A stretch of 64,000 nucleotides of DNA from Cephalotus follicularis. Taxonomy: Eukaryota; Streptophyta; Magnoliopsida; Oxalidales; Cephalotaceae. A program made the translations under genes and the position numbers. Below the pieces are notes generated by a model. The model did no database searches. It had not been told where the DNA came from and was given only the letters and a program-made list of their open reading frames with translations. The stretch covers positions 110,690 through 174,689 of the forward strand of contig BDDD01002232.1 in assembly GCA_001972305.1 (NCBI GenBank), in the 5' to 3' direction. Each line of letters opens with the position of its first letter. Positions within the stretch are counted from its first letter, which is position 1. Of this stretch, positions 44,601 through 56,379 are shown piece after piece.

Positions 44601-44986
44601 ATCCCTCGCATCCCTTCTCTAGATACTTTGATCAATTACGAACACGGTGTCAAGAACCCTTTGTCTCCCTTGAACTGAAAAGTCGTTCCGTCTGGCAGAC
44701 AAAAATCCACAGTTTTATTATAACAATCCATGCGAGCACGGTGTGCTGATAGCCAATCCATCCGCAATATAACATCGAAGTCAAGGATAGGTAGCACTAT
44801 CAAATCTGCATACAAATAAATGTCTGCCATAGACATCTCACAACCTCTATATACCGAGTCAGTGTACATAGAAGTCCCAGTCGATGTACTCACATCAAGT
44901 ATGTATGACATGCAGTAAGGGGTGACATCGAAGCAAGATGTAAAATGTGCAGATATAAAAGAATGCGATGCTCCAGAATCCATCAA
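41668..44986 (-). pseudogene. pol: Gy6 pol: protease to integrase C-terminus
   Basis: Protease active site MDSGASHSFI at the start and ILRMDWLSAHRA. A frameshift follows before reverse transcriptase. From 44562 to the TAG at 41668 one frame holds reverse transcriptase ([24 protein letters not shown]), RNase H ([14 protein letters not shown]), the integrase HHCC finger ([23 protein letters not shown]), the D-D-E core (TMDFFSSFP, CDRDAIFTS, QSECTIQTLEDM) and the C-terminal part [15 protein letters not shown] to VATWEREESIL. Stops in this frame at about 44105, 43820, 43706, 43378, 43175, 42130 and 41768 mostly fit CGA to TGA or CAG/CAA to TAG/TAA. Integrase is one of the best preserved in the window. 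Confidence 0.92.
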
Positions 44987-44999
44987 TACTCTAGCAGAA

Positions 45000-46222
45000 A
45001 AGCCATATATATACAGAGTACCTCCAATAATAGAAGTAGACTCTGGAACCTATGTTTGAGCAAGTACAAAAACTCTACCTTTTGCAATGCCCTTGCCGGT
45101 GTCCTTCCTCTGTGACGGTCCCGCCACCGCACCACTACTACTCCCCGACCCAGTAGGCGCTGTAGCAGAACTCTTTGGACAGTCCTTCACCGAATGACCA
45201 GGTGCCCCGCACCTCAAGCACCAACCATTGAACCTCCAACAATCTTTCTGTTGGTGGCCTGTACGACCATAATAACAGCAACCTCTGGACCTAGCATTAC
45301 TCCCTTGGCTGGGAGTACCCTGTGAAGCTGTCTATTGAGACTTGTTCTTAGACGACTTCGTCGGAGAGCCACCATCTTCCCATTTCAACGATGCTGGTTG
45401 GGACTGTGTAGGACATTGTTTATTCTGCTATGTGCGAGCTCTCTCAGCCCGGTCTTCACTGGATATTGTCTCCAATAGTCTTACTTTCTGAGCAACCTCC
45501 ACAAAAGTCCCCAGTTCCATAGCTCTAATTCTTGATCAAAGATCCAGCCGCAAACCTCTCAGAAATCTCCGTATCTTCTTCACTTCATCAGCTACCATAT
45601 AAGGTGAATGTCTGGCTAGCTCCATGAACCTTGCTTCATCTCTCCCTGTCGCAACTCCAAGAGCTCCGTCTCCCGATGCTCTTTTTCAATCCGTAGAACA
45701 TAAGTCTCCAAGAACTCCATCTAGAATGTGTCCCAAGTGCTGTCCAATCTCTGTGATTCCCATTTTTCTTTGACCATCTCCCACCAATGAGTGGCCTCAC
45801 CCCATAGACGGTATACAGCAAACTTCAGTTTTTGTGTGTCAGTACAGTCCATTACTTCAAAGATTTTCTCCAAATCCTGTAACCATATCTCTGCAATAGT
45901 GGCATCAAGTTCCCCTCAGAAACTGGGTGGATTCTGCCTCATAAACCTTTTAATGTCCCTCCCAAATTGGTTACCATCTTCTCCCGAGCAATGGTCAGGA
46001 GCTCTATGTTGCAGTTGAGCCTTCGCGTAGTAATGGCGCATCTCCTCCGTATTAGCCATATTAAAGGCCATCTGTTGCTGAAAATAATCCGCAGTTCTGG
46101 CCATCGGATCCCTGTCATCTTGGGGGACATTCATTCCTTGCGGAACATTCGCTTCCTCTGGGGCATTGGCTCCAACAGCTCTAGCCCTATCACGTGTTCT
46201 CCTTCGGTCAATTTGTTCCCAT
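45000..46222 (-). pseudogene. gag: Gy6 gag
   Basis: Starts near an ATG at 46222. It includes VPQDDRDPMARTADYFQQQM, a capsid core around LQDLEKIFEVMDCTD and AVYRLWGEATHWWEMVKEKW, and a double zinc knuckle CCYYGRTGHQQKDC and CLRCGAPGHSVKDC (about 45180-45290). Several stops and frameshifts disrupt it, and the start is uncertain for that reason. A T-rich stretch ending in AG lies upstream on the minus strand (about 46238). Confidence 0.78.
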
Positions 46223-46310
46223 AAGAAGGATGACGGTTAGTCACGACTTTAGGAAAAAAAATTATTAATTGTCGAGGAAAATTTCCTAGCTAAGCATATT
46301 TGGAATATGA

Positions 46311-46320
46311 TCTGATACCA
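46311..46320 (-). promoter_or_regulatory. Gy6 primer-binding site
   Basis: Minus strand TGGTATCAGA, three bases inside the LTR end at 46324. Confidence 0.85.
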
Positions 46321-46323
46321 TGC

Positions 46324-46352
46324 TGTCACACCCTGATTTCCAAGAAGACAAC
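46324..46352 (-). repeat. Gy6 5' LTR stub
   Basis: Only 29 bp (TGTCACACCCTGATTTCC and on to ACAAC), matching the end of the 3' LTR at 38969-38997, then cut by Gy7. Confidence 0.85.
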
Positions 46353-46602
46353 TGTAATGGCTGTAAAATTTTGATGGAAATATGATTGACATTGTTAAGA
46401 TTGGAAAATATTTTATGGGCCCCGTAATATAACTGTAATGACCGAAAATTCAATTAATGTATATTGATTTCCTTGTTTAAAATAAATATACATTTTAATT
46501 GAATTATCTGCCCAATTATCATAATTTTGTAATTGGTAATTGCTTGGGATGGATGGAGAGGCAATTGGTGAAAACCGAACTTAAGAAACCCTAAAAATAG
46601 TC

Positions 46603-46693
46603 TTGACAGCCGATTGCCACAGGGGAATAATCGACTGTCTGAGTCGTGTTGTGGACAGTCGACTGCCCAATGGTTCCAGTCGACTGGAAATTC
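46603..46693. repeat. CAGTCGACTG array, U3 of Gy8
   Basis: Cores AATCGACTGTC, ACAGTCGACTGCC and CCAGTCGACTGG. The first part recurs in the 3' LTR at 52138-52183 as ACAGCCGACTGTC and ACAGTCGACTGTC, directly before the gap. Confidence 0.8.
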
Positions 46694-47864
46694 GACAGAA
46701 CATGTGTCTGTGCAGGTGTTAAACTGAGCTTGAGTGTGGCATGCTTAATGACAGGTGTCGTGGGCATGCACAAACGGCCAAGACATGCAGAGATAACCCT
46801 TGCATGTGCTCTGCAAGCCACAAACCTGCAACCTGCAAAATCAAAGAGAGAAAGGTGAGTAATGACAAGGAAAAGAAGCATGCATGTGAGAGAGAGAGAA
46901 GGAAGGAAGGAGGCTGAGTAAATGCTCTAGCGAATTCAAAGGTTTCTAACCCCTATATCAGCTGTCCAAAGGCTGAACCTGAGTGTTGGAAACCACTGAA
47001 TTGAAGGGAATTGCTTGAAGATTGGAGGAGCTTGCATGTGGAGGGTTTAGAGCTCAAGGAGGAACGTGGAAGCTTGGGCTTCTCCTGGTAAGTTCCAAAT
47101 CCGAACCTCTGATATGTGTTGATAAGGTAACTATAAGGATGTTAATTTTCTGTTAACATGGTTAAGTTAACAAGATTCTAGAATTGAAATGGAAATTGTA
47201 AATGGATCAAGTGGAATGTGGATATAATCTCGAGATTGGATTATAGTTCATGTTAAGGTCATGATATGTACTGGTTTTTCCTAAATGTAATATACATCTT
47301 CTGTTAATGGTAAGGGACTAACAAGTCTAGAATGGAATTGGAAGGGGAATATGGGAGTAAGAACATGGACATGAAGCTTTGATGATTATATGACTCTAAT
47401 TTGAATTGAACCTATTGGTTAGTTGTATATTACCTCCTGATTCTCTTAGATGTATATATTCATCCTCTGTCAACACATTAATCCGGAATTAAAAGATGCT
47501 TGACATAGAGTTTAAAGAGAAACGGTAATGGATGTTAAGACTTAAAGGATTAGTTATAAGCTACTATAAAAGTAGTAATAGTAGCTTGGTAATCTAGTTG
47601 AACTCCATGTGCTAATGCATGTGTCCATAAACATGCATGCATTGATTGAACATGCTGAATTGAAGATTGTTGGTGTAAAAGTGACTTGGAAGCTTAAAGA
47701 GATAGATCACTCAAATGATCTTGGGATAGCAAATTGAGGTAGGGGTAGTGTTATGTTTTGGAAGATATGATCATGCATTTCATGTATGTTAATTTCTCCT
47801 TGCATTGAGCTGATTTGGCATTGAATTGCACTACACATAAACTGTTCTGCCTGCATTTCTGGGC

Positions 47865-47945
47865 AAGAACAGTCGACTACCATGGAAAACAGTCGACTAC
47901 TCAACCCAACAGTCGACTGGTTCTTGAGGGCAGTCGACTGTTCTG
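47865..47945. repeat. CAGTCGACTG array, transcribed part of Gy8 LTR
   Basis: Four perfect AGTCGACT cores in 80 bp (ACAGTCGACTACC, ACAGTCGACTACTC, ACAGTCGACTGG, GCAGTCGACTG), inside the putative intron. Confidence 0.85.
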
Positions 47946-49119
47946 GGCAGAAATTGCATATCATCAATTGAATTGTTACTGTTTTACATTGCTACTGAAT
48001 TGTATATGATACCATCATATAATAGATACTGCTTGATGTTATTTAACATCATTATTACTGATATTTCACTGATCGAACGAATTATGTGCTATATGCACAA
48101 ATTGTGGTTAAAGACCATTTTCCAATGAGAACTATTATTTATAAGGAACTACTGTTTTATCAACTACTGTTATTACCTACTGTTTGTTCCGATTTGGAAA
48201 CCGCTACTGTACTGATATCGTTTCCTCACATGAGATGTACGATTACTGGACAGATATATGTTTCTAAAGAAAACATTCAATATTGCATATAAATTATATA
48301 TGTTATTACTGATTGTACTGATTGAATTGATTGTCTATGTTTACTGCCGTAGTTGAGTGATGGCAGAAGTCACTGACTACGGAGGTGCTCCTGTGTGCCA
48401 GGAGTTGGCCAGGACACCCACCATACTGATCTGCATTGCAGACCATGTACTGTTACCTGCCCACTAAATGCCGGCAGTACTGTTACCTTCTATCATCAGC
48501 GGAGTTGGGGTGATAGCTAGGTGGTTTGACGTAGGCTAGGCGTTAGCGACGTCTTGAGCCCAATACTGGTCTTCGGATGAACCACTGGACTGAATTGATT
48601 GTACCCTTGTGCGGTATTCTTGCATATGGATTGTTTATGGCCACTTGGCGTGATTGCTCTTATATTGGACATCTAAATGTTATTTTATATAAAGTGTCAT
48701 ACATGTTGCATTCATATATTCCTCAGCATACTTTATCTTCCTACTTAGCCAAGTGAGGACAATGGCTAACCCCCCTATAGTTTCAGATTAAGCGAAGACT
48801 GGGAGTTGCGGCTGAAGCTTGGAGAGCTTCTACTTTTGTCGTTTTAAGGTTGATTTTCTTTTGATGTATTGTAATGTAATGAACGAATCATACCTCGTTA
48901 TGTTGTTTTCCTTATGTTAAGGATGATGTTGGATTGTACCCGCACGTAGTATGGGATGCGTTCGGATGGCTTGAAATTTTATATTCTGACTTATTGACTG
49001 CTTCCGCATATTATTATTTTTTTCTGTTAAATGAAATGCTGGAATGTATGTTTAATACTGATATCACCATATATGTTGTCTTATGGTATGGAACCGAAAA
49101 AAAACGGGGTGTGACAACA

Positions 49120-49131
49120 TGGTATCAGAGC
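49120..49131 (+). promoter_or_regulatory. Gy8 primer-binding site
   Basis: TGGTATCAGAGC, perfect initiator tRNA-Met complement, three bases after the LTR. Confidence 0.92.
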
Positions 49132-49219
49132 ATATTCCATATATGCTAGCTGGGATAAGTTTCTCGGAAATTAAGTGAATTGTTTCCTGATGATTATGTC
49201 ATTCCATATAGGAAACCGA

Positions 49220-51930
49220 ATGGACTTGCGAAGTGGTAGAAGAGTAAGACGTAGAGCCGACGGAGGTGCAATGCACCGCCAGTACCTGGAAATGATCCGG
49301 TAGTGGATGAAGGAATGAACGTTCCTCCAGAGCATGACGAGAGGAGTAACTTTGACCGCATGGCTGACCTCTTTCAACAACAGATTCAAGACAACGTGGC
49401 AAATATGGAGCGGATGACTGATTTTCTCTGACAACAGATGACTGCTAGTGCAGCTCACATGGGGGAAATGCAACGATTGTACGTTCAAGTACAACAGGTT
49501 AGACAACCTTCGGGACTGTCTGGGCAAGCTTCCAAATAGCCTCGACAGACTGCTACCCGAGATACCTCTTGTTCAAGGACCCTCCTCCGATGCAATTTTT
49601 GTGGTCGTTCGAACCATGAGGAGACTAAGTACTGGAAGAAAGCTGGGAAGTGCCTGAGATGTGGTTCATCAGATCATCGCATGAATGGATGTCCTTTAGT
49701 GAAAGCTCGACCCGGTAATGATGGAGCTGGTAGGAGTGGAGCGGCTACAACCCGCGAGGTGATACCGGTAATTGAATCATGCAAGGTAAAGTTATACTCA
49801 TCTAGAGAAGATATAACTAATATGAAGTTATAATTGCTTGTGTATCAATTGACTCCATAACCACATACTCATTCATTGCATCATGCTCTACACAACTTGT
49901 ATTACCTCACTGTGTGTGTACACATGTTTGGAGGCAAGTGCTCCAACTAGTAAATGCTTGCTGACTGATGCAAGAATAGATGAGAGTGCGATTCCGATAG
50001 TCAGAGTTCCTTATCAAAAGATGATCTGGGACTGCTCCTATATCCAGAGCACCATACCGAATGGCTTCTGCTGAACGGGAAGAGCTGAAGGTTCAATTTC
50101 AGGATTTCCTTGATAAAGACCTTATCAGACCGAGCGCGTCTCCGTGGGGAGCACCGGTTCTATTCGTGAAAAGGAAGGATGGATCGATACGGCTATGCAT
50201 TGATTACAGGCTGCTAAATCAAGTGACTGGGAAGAACAAGTATCCTCTGCCACATATTGAGGAGTTGTTCGACCAATTGCAAGGCTCAACTGTATCCTCC
50301 AAACTTGACCTGAGGACAGGTTATCATCAGTTGAGAATCCGAGAAGGTGATGTGGAGAAAACCACATTCGAACCAGACATGGGCACTACGAATTTTGATA
50401 CTGCCGTTGGTTTGACTAATGCACCTGCAGCCTATATGTCTGATGAACAGAGTGTTCCAACCCTATCTTGATAAGTTCGTCGTGAAATTTTAGATGACAT
50501 TTTAATCTACTCAGAGAGCGTTGTGGAACACATACAGCATTTGAAGATTGTGTTACAGACACTACGGAAGGAACAACTGTACGCCAAATTCAGCAAGTGC
50601 GAGTTTTGGCTGGATCATGTGACCTTCTTAGGCCACATAGTGTCGAGTGAAGGACTGTTAGTGGATCCTTCAGAGATTGAAAGCATTGTTGGTTGGCCAA
50701 CTGAGGAACGTTACGGAGATTCGTAGCTCTTGGGATTGGCTGGCTACTATCGGAGATTCGTCAAGGAGTTCGAAACTTGCTACACCACTGACACAGTTGA
50801 CTCAGAAGAAGTCCAGCTTGTGTGGAAGGACTCTTGTGAGGAAAGTTTCCAAGAGATGAAGAGTCGATTGGTTTGACTCCAGTATTGGCACTACCGGAGA
50901 GTAGTGAGGGATCTACTATCTCTTCTGATACTTCTAGGAAAGGATTGGAATGCGTTCTTATGCAACAGGGTAGGGCGATTGCATACGCATCGAATAAGTT
51001 AAGCTGTACGAGGAAAGTTATTCCGTACATAATCTTGAATTGGCAGCCATAGCGTTTGCCTTGCAGAAATGGAGGCGCTACACCTATGGGGTTCAGTTTG
51101 AAATTTTTGCTGACTAAGAGTTTAAGATATTGTTTTCCCAGAAGGAGCCCAACAAGGGACAGAGACGATGGATGGTATTCCTTAACGACTACAACTTCCA
51201 CACTCAATACCACCCAAAAAAGGGCGAATGTAGGGACCGTTGCGCTGAGTCGCATGGCGATGATTGCTGAAGCAATGGGTTCGCAGTAGGAGCTATTGAA
51301 GGAGTTTCAGAGATGGAATCCGTTCACGGTTCCGAGATGTTATGGTGACACGTATGAGAGCACAACCGGAACTTCTGGAGCGTATTCTGACTGCTCAGTA
51401 TAGCGACTCTGAATTATGGAGTATCCGTGAGAACCTAGACACTAAGCCTGAGTTCTCCATTTATACTGATGACATATTGAGATTCCGAGAAAGGATATGT
51501 GTTCCGGATGATGAGAGCATCAAGGATGAGCTACTGCAATAAGCTCACCAGTCGAACTACAGTGTCCACCCAGGAAGTACCAAGGTGTGGCACGACCTGG
51601 CGAAGAGTTTCTGGTGGAGCGGTAGGAAACGGGAAACTACTGAAGATGTCGCAAGATGTTGATCTATCAGGAAGTGAAAGCTGAACATCCGAAATCTGCT
51701 GGAATGTTACAATCGTTACCAGTGGTTGAATAGAAATGGGAGCATGTGACCATGGATTTCGTATCGGAATTGCCGAGGTGACAAGGGATCGAATGGAAAG
51801 GGTACTGAGAAATAAGACCACTCCTATGGTGAAAGCGCTTTGGCGTTTCCACGGAGTGGAGGAAGCTACGTGGAACGTGAAGACGGAATGAGGGAGACAT
51901 TTCCCCACCTATTCGGAAGGTGATGTTAGG
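49220..51930 (+). pseudogene. Gy8 gag-pol remnant
   Basis: The ATG at 49220 opens MDLRSGRRVRRRADGGAM, soon frameshifted. A knuckle remnant (CLRCGSSDHRMNGC, about 49651) follows. Protease is largely absent. Reverse transcriptase is readable ([33 protein letters not shown]), but its catalytic block reads [11 protein letters not shown] after a frame break. RNase H and the integrase finger ([14 protein letters not shown]) are decayed. Integrase stops after MDFVSELPR and jumps to a tail with GVEEATW. The element depends on proteins from relatives if it is mobile at all. Confidence 0.85.
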
Positions 51931-51956
51931 GCTAAATTCGAGGACGAATTTTCTAT

Positions 51957-51969
51957 AAGGAGGGTGGAA
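51957..51969 (+). promoter_or_regulatory. Gy8 polypurine tract
   Basis: AAGGAGGGTGGAA directly before the 3' LTR, after CGAGGACGAATTTTC. Confidence 0.9.
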
Positions 51970-53615
51970 TGTAATGACCGAAAATTCAATTAATGTATAT
52001 TGATTTCCATGTTTAAAATAAATATACATTTTAATTGAATTATCTGCCCAATTATCATAATTTTGTAATTGGTAATTGCTTGGGATGGATGGAGAGGCAA
52101 TTGGTGAAAACTGAACTTAAGAAACCCTAAAAACAGTCTTGACAGCCGACTGTCACAGGGGAACAGTCGACTGTCTGAGTCGTNNNNNNNNNNNNNNNNN
52201 NNNNNNNNNNNNNNNNNNNNNNNNNNNNNNNNNNNNNNNNNNNNNNNNNNNNNNNNNNNNNNNNNNNNNNNNNNNNNNNNNNNNNNNNNNNNNNNNNNNN
52301 NNNNNNNNNNNNNNNNNNNNNNNNNNNNNNNNNNNNNNNNNNNNNNNNNNNNNNNNNNNNNNNNNNNNNNNNNNNNNNNNNNNNNNNNNNNNNNNNNNNN
52401 NNNNNNNNNNNNNNNNNNNNNNNNNNNNNNNNNNNNNNNNNNNNNNNNNNNNNNNNNNNNNNNNNNNNNNNNNNNNNNNNNNNNNNNNNNNNNNNNNNNN
52501 NNNNNNNNNNNNNNNNNNNNNNNNNNNNNNNNNNNNNNNNNNNNNNNNNNNNNNNNNNNNNNNNNNNNNNNNNNNNNNNNNNNNNNNNNNNNNNNNNNNN
52601 NNNNNNNNNNNNNNNNNNNNNNNNNNNNNNNNNNNNNNNNNNNNNNNNNNNNNNNNNNNNNNNNNNNNNNNNNNNNNNNNNNNNNNNNNNNNNNNNNNNN
52701 NNNNNNNNNNNNNNNNNNNNNNNNNNNNNNNNNNNNNNNNNNNNNNNNNNNNNNNNNNNNNNNNNNNNNNNNNNNNNNNNNNNNNNNNNNNNNNNNNNNN
52801 NNNNNNNNNNNNNNNNNNNNNNNNNNNNNNNNNNNNNNNNNNNNNNNNNNNNNNNNNNNNNNNNNNNNNNNNNNNNNNNNNNNNNNNNNNNNNNNNNNNN
52901 NNNNNNNNNNNNNNNNNNNNNNNNNNNNNNNNNNNNNNNNNNNNNNNNNNNNNNNNNNNNNNNNNNNNNNNNNNNNNNNNNNNNNNNNCTGTCAAATATA
53001 TGTTTATTGTAAAGCTACCGGCTATATATATTCGTTAGTACGGTTCACCGGTATTTGTTAGGTATACGTTCGTATGGCGTGTTCCCATGTTAGTTAAGTC
53101 AGGTCACCAAGCAGGCTTCTGGTCATAACCCGAGTTCTGCAGCGATTGGGGATCGGATGCAGCTTGGTGGATCGATAGTGGGGTTGAGGCGACTAATACA
53201 TGTTGCATTCATATATTCCTCAGCATACTTTATCTTCCTACTTAGCCAAGTGAGGACAACGGCTAACCCCCCTACAGTTTCAGATTAAGCGAAGACTGGG
53301 AGTTGCGGCTGAAGCTTGGAGAGCTTCTACTTTTGTCGTTTTAAGGTTGATTTTCTTTTGATGTATTGTAATGTAATGAAAGAATCATACCTCGTTATGT
53401 TGTTTTCCTTATGTTAAGGATGATGTTGGATTGTACCCGCACATAGTATGGGATGCGTGCGGATGGCTTGAAATTTTATATTCCGGCTTATTGACTGCTT
53501 CCGCATATTGTTATTTTTTTCTGTTAAATGAAATGCTGGAATGTATGTTTAATACTTGTATCACCATATATGTTGTCTTATGGTATGGAACAAAAAAAAA
53601 AAACGGGGTGTGACA
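51970..53615 (+). repeat. Gy8 3' LTR with internal gap
   Basis: 214 bp before the gap and the last 425 bp (53191-53615) match the 5' LTR closely. The 202 bp directly after the gap (52989-53190) do not match the corresponding 5' LTR sequence by eye. With 805 N the LTR is about 1 kb shorter than its partner, so the gap is underestimated or misjoined. Confidence 0.85.
52184..52988. other. Assembly gap of 805 N
   Basis: Unknown bases in the Gy8 3' LTR. It starts in the dyad array, a plausible place for assembly failure. Confidence 0.99.
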
Positions 53616-53839
53616 ATAACCCTAATGCTCGGGGGCTTCGGGGGTTCCGCTCCCCGGTGAGCAGACGGGGGGTCTCACTGCCCGGACATCGGGCAGGGGC
53701 TCGGGGGTAGCGCCCCCAAAAGAAAATTTTATTTGGCTATTTGTTTTGGACTGGAAATTTTGTTGAAGTCATTGTTATACGGTTGTTCTATGGCTTGTAA
53801 TGTGTGTGCAAAAACGTTTGGCGCATGATTTGCGATGTT

Positions 53840-54110
53840 GTAAGCGTCGACTGCCAAGAATAAGCGTCGACAGTTTATAAAGCGTTGACTACCTATTTTA
53901 AAGCGTCTACAATTTGCCTTGGTTATGCGGTGAAATTCCTTAAGTGTCGACTACCTCAAAATGCCGACGCTTTTAAACGTTTTTGTCGACAGTTAAAGCC
54001 CATTTTCTTTGTTAATGCGTCTAACCGGCGACGCTTCGTGGTCTAAGCGGCAGCACTTTAGGCTAAAGAGGTGACACTTAGCGCTTAACCTCCGAAGCTT
54101 TAGGAATATT
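53840..54110. repeat. AAGCGTCGAC array in Gy7 U3
   Basis: Units TAAGCGTCGACTGCC, TAAGCGTCGACAG, AAAGCGTTGACTACC, AAGTGTCGACTACC, ATGCCGACGCTTTT and CCGGCGACGCTTCG, upstream of the TATA box by about 170 bp. Confidence 0.82.
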
Positions 54111-54280
54111 ACTCTAAAATACCGGAGTCTTTTGTCATTTAGCGCGTTAATAATATTAAAAACGGACGCGTGGCAAGCAACGGGTGGAAGACGGTAAAAA
54201 TTTTAACCGCCTTCAGTAAAAATTGCCACATGTCGTTTTTTTAACGGAGAAGAATGACGTTAGGCGGCTGAAGACTCTCG

Positions 54281-54290
54281 CTATAAATAG
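54281..54290 (+). promoter_or_regulatory. Gy7 LTR TATA box
   Basis: CTATAAATAG, followed by a purine-rich leader (AGAGAAAGAGGAG) and the donor 150 bp further on. Confidence 0.78.
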
Positions 54291-54939
54291 GGAGGTAACT
54301 TCGGCATATTTACAGCAAGAAGAGCAGGAGAGAAAGAGGACAGAAAGAGAATAGAAAGAGAGAAAGAGGAGAAAAGATAGAGGAAGTTCTGTTAAAATTA
54401 CTTCAGTGTAGAAAAGAAGGGAAGGAAATTTAAGCAAGGTAAGGATTCCTATTTTCTTAGTAAGGAAAAATCTTATTTTCGTCAAAGTATTTTATTTAAA
54501 TATTGAATTTTCTGATATTTTTTTATTGTTTTAATTACCAGTTAAAATTTACGAATTCGTTAAAATATTTACGTTAACTTTATTTACAAGTTTTAGCTTT
54601 CTAAATTCGTTGAGATATTTACTTTAAATGTTAATACGTTAATTTTTATCATGCTTTATGTATTCCGAAGCTCTGCCCATTTTTATATAATTATATTCTA
54701 CTATTATGGAAGTTATGATTTTATCATTTGAAGTTATTGAGCTAATTTTTTTACGTTGTTTATTTTTCGTCATGAAAATTATGATTTTATTATTTTACTG
54801 TTTTACGTTGTTATATGTAAATATAGTTTTACAAATGTTGTACGAATTTATTTTATGAATGCTTTTAGCTGATCACTCAAAGTATTTAAGAAAATGATTT
54901 ATGAAAGGTGAAAATGAAATGAACTGAGATGAAAAACTA

Positions 54940-55060
54940 CTGGATTGCGATCCAGGGAGGATTAATCTAGTAAAAGATTAATGTTATGAGTGGAGAGTGC
55001 TCGCAGACATGCATGTGATGTAAGTTGGTGATCGGGGATGCGCACCCTGCCCCGGTGACT
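54940..55060 (+). other. Hairpin cluster in Gy7 U5
   Basis: Stem CTGGAT/ATCCAG around TGCG (54940-54955), stem ATTAATCT/AGATTAAT (54961-54982), stem GAG/CTC (54993-55002), palindrome ACATGCATGT (55007-55016), then a CGGGG/CCCCG stem. The order is that of Gy3, but stem bases differ, in places by paired changes. Confidence 0.65.
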
Positions 55061-55654
55061 GGTTCAATTGGGTTATTTAAATTTATACAACCCCTCAGTT
55101 ATTTATGAAAAGTTCTGATTCATGAAATATGAACATAAAATGAATGTGATGATGTGTTTTATGAAAATGCTGGTTTTATAAATATTAGCAGAAAAATATG
55201 TTTGAACAATGTTTTATTACGAATATACTTACTGAGCTATTTTGAGCTCACTCTTTTCAATGTTTTTGTAAAATTTTAGGGGATGCCTGACCGTGGAAAA
55301 GTTTCAAGATTTAAAGGAACTTAAGAAAGGAGTTTTAGAAGGAATCTGTATTATAATATAATGTGTTGTATAAATTGATTTTGTTACGTTAATGTTTTTT
55401 CGCTGTAAATTGTAATATAACCGCTTACGTTTAAGCATGACGATGTTAAGAAATGATTTCCTGTGACATATGGTAATATCAAATGTTAGTTAAAATTTAA
55501 AAATGTATGTATATTTTGGATTATGTAGCTTCAAATATGACATAGCTTAGAAATGATTGAATGATTTAATAGTCACACCCCCACGTAACGCACCTCGATT
55601 CCTTGAGGCTCGCTTTGAGCATATAGTGAACTCGGATTCGGGACGTTACAAGAT

Positions 55655-55666
55655 TGGTATCAGAGA
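55655..55666 (+). promoter_or_regulatory. Gy7 primer-binding site
   Basis: TGGTATCAGAGA, four bases after the LTR end. Confidence 0.9.
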
Positions 55667-55804
55667 GATTTTATCAGAGGAGTTTGATATTATTATATTT
55701 AAGAATATAAGGAGTTGATATTGTTATATTAGAAACTATCAGAGAGTTGATTTATTGAAATATTTGAGGATATAAATTGTGTATTTGCTAACCTAATTTT
55801 TTAG

Positions 55805-56176
55805 ATGTCAATGACAAGCGATAGTATGCAATCTTGTCACTGCGGATCATCTGAACCTGTAAAATGGCAAATACAAGTCTTGATGGCTAAGAACAAAGAG
55901 TTGCAAGAATAAAAAGAAGAACTAAGACAGATGGTAGCAAATAATAGAGAGGAGTTTTACACGCATTTATACCAAATGAAGGAAGAGTATGATTTAGAGA
56001 TAGCAAGAAAAAATGAAATCCTTAGGGAAACAAAATCAAGTTTGAAAGTCCTGTTAAGATATATTTGGTGAATAAACGGAATAGTCATGAGGGGAGTTAG
56101 GGAAAATCTAAGAATGATGATAAGGCACATAAGAGAGGAGTTACCTGATATGGATGATTCTGACGATGAAAATTAG
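55805..56176 (+). pseudogene. Extra ORF upstream of Gy7 gag, homologous to that of Gy3
   Basis: A 123-codon frame with two stops (TAA after KNKELQE and TGA after LLRYIW). It has HCGSS near residue 13, the coiled-coil-prone segment with EELRQMVANNREEFYTHLYQ, then NEILRETKSSLKVLLRYI, GVRENLRMMIRHIREELPD and an acidic end DDSDDEN. Length, order and position match the Gy3 ORF. Function unknown. Confidence 0.7.
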
Positions 56177-56379
56177 AAAGAAAAAAAAAGCTTGATGTAT
56201 TATATGTAGAAATGTATGATATTCATAAAAGTAATGTAAGATGATAAGATATGTATAAAATATGAAATAAATAAGACATGTTAGTTTCTTGTAAGATCTT
56301 GAGTGTTAGAGTTTAACTGTTTTGCCTAACAAGAGTAGAATTGTCTAAAGATTTAGAACTAACTTTGTATGCTAACTAG

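Larger units (their letters stand above)
38969..46352 (-). mobile_element. Gy6: minus-strand Ty3/gypsy element inserted in Gy5 integrase
   Basis: 3' LTR 38969-41621, polypurine tract, full gag-pol, PBS, and the first 29 bp of the 5' LTR before Gy7 interrupts it. The left flank is TGGAT. The far end of the 5' LTR is not in the window. Lineage features match Gy3 and Gy8 (AAGGAGGG tract, CGAGGACGAAA block). Confidence 0.88.
46434..49116 (+). repeat. Gy8 5' LTR (2683 bp)
   Basis: TGTAATGACCG...GGGGTGTGACA. It has a first dyad array (46603-46693), a TATA-like CCCTATATCAG near 46950, a donor TCCTG|GTAAGTTCC at 47087/47088 and a second dyad array (47865-47945). The only open frames are short and non-homologous. 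Confidence 0.92.
47088..49211 (+). other. Putative leader intron of Gy8
   Basis: Strong donor CCTG|GTAAGT. The acceptor is ATTCCATATAG at 49211, eight bases before the ATG of gag. The PBS at 49120-49131 is inside. Inferred only. Confidence 0.45.
46434..53615 (+). mobile_element. Gy8: internally deleted gypsy element, TSD ATAAC
   Basis: Both LTRs are flanked by ATAAC (46429-46433 and 53616-53620). The internal region 49117-51969 holds damaged gag and pol of the Gy6 type, with parts of gag, protease and most of integrase missing. The LTR regions that can be compared are nearly identical, so insertion was recent although coding capacity was already poor. An 805-N gap lies in the 3' LTR. Confidence 0.92.
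53621..55650 (+). repeat. Gy7 5' LTR, main part
   Basis: Continues the LTR begun at 46353 and ends CGGGACGTTACA. It has a GC-rich block (53636-53718), a dyad array, a TATA box (54281-54290), a purine-rich leader, a donor (54438/54439) and a hairpin cluster (54940-55060). Confidence 0.88.
54439..55804 (+). other. Putative leader intron of Gy7
   Basis: Donor AGCAAG|GTAAGG. The acceptor CTAATTTTTTAG ends at 55804, directly before the ATG of the leader ORF. Strongly T/A-rich interior. Same donor and acceptor placement as Gy3, with diverged interior. Contains the hairpin cluster and PBS. Confidence 0.52.

Noticed and set aside
52139..53038. Long open frames on both strands across the gap
   Set aside because: They consist almost wholly of undetermined bases (N) and are not coding evidence.
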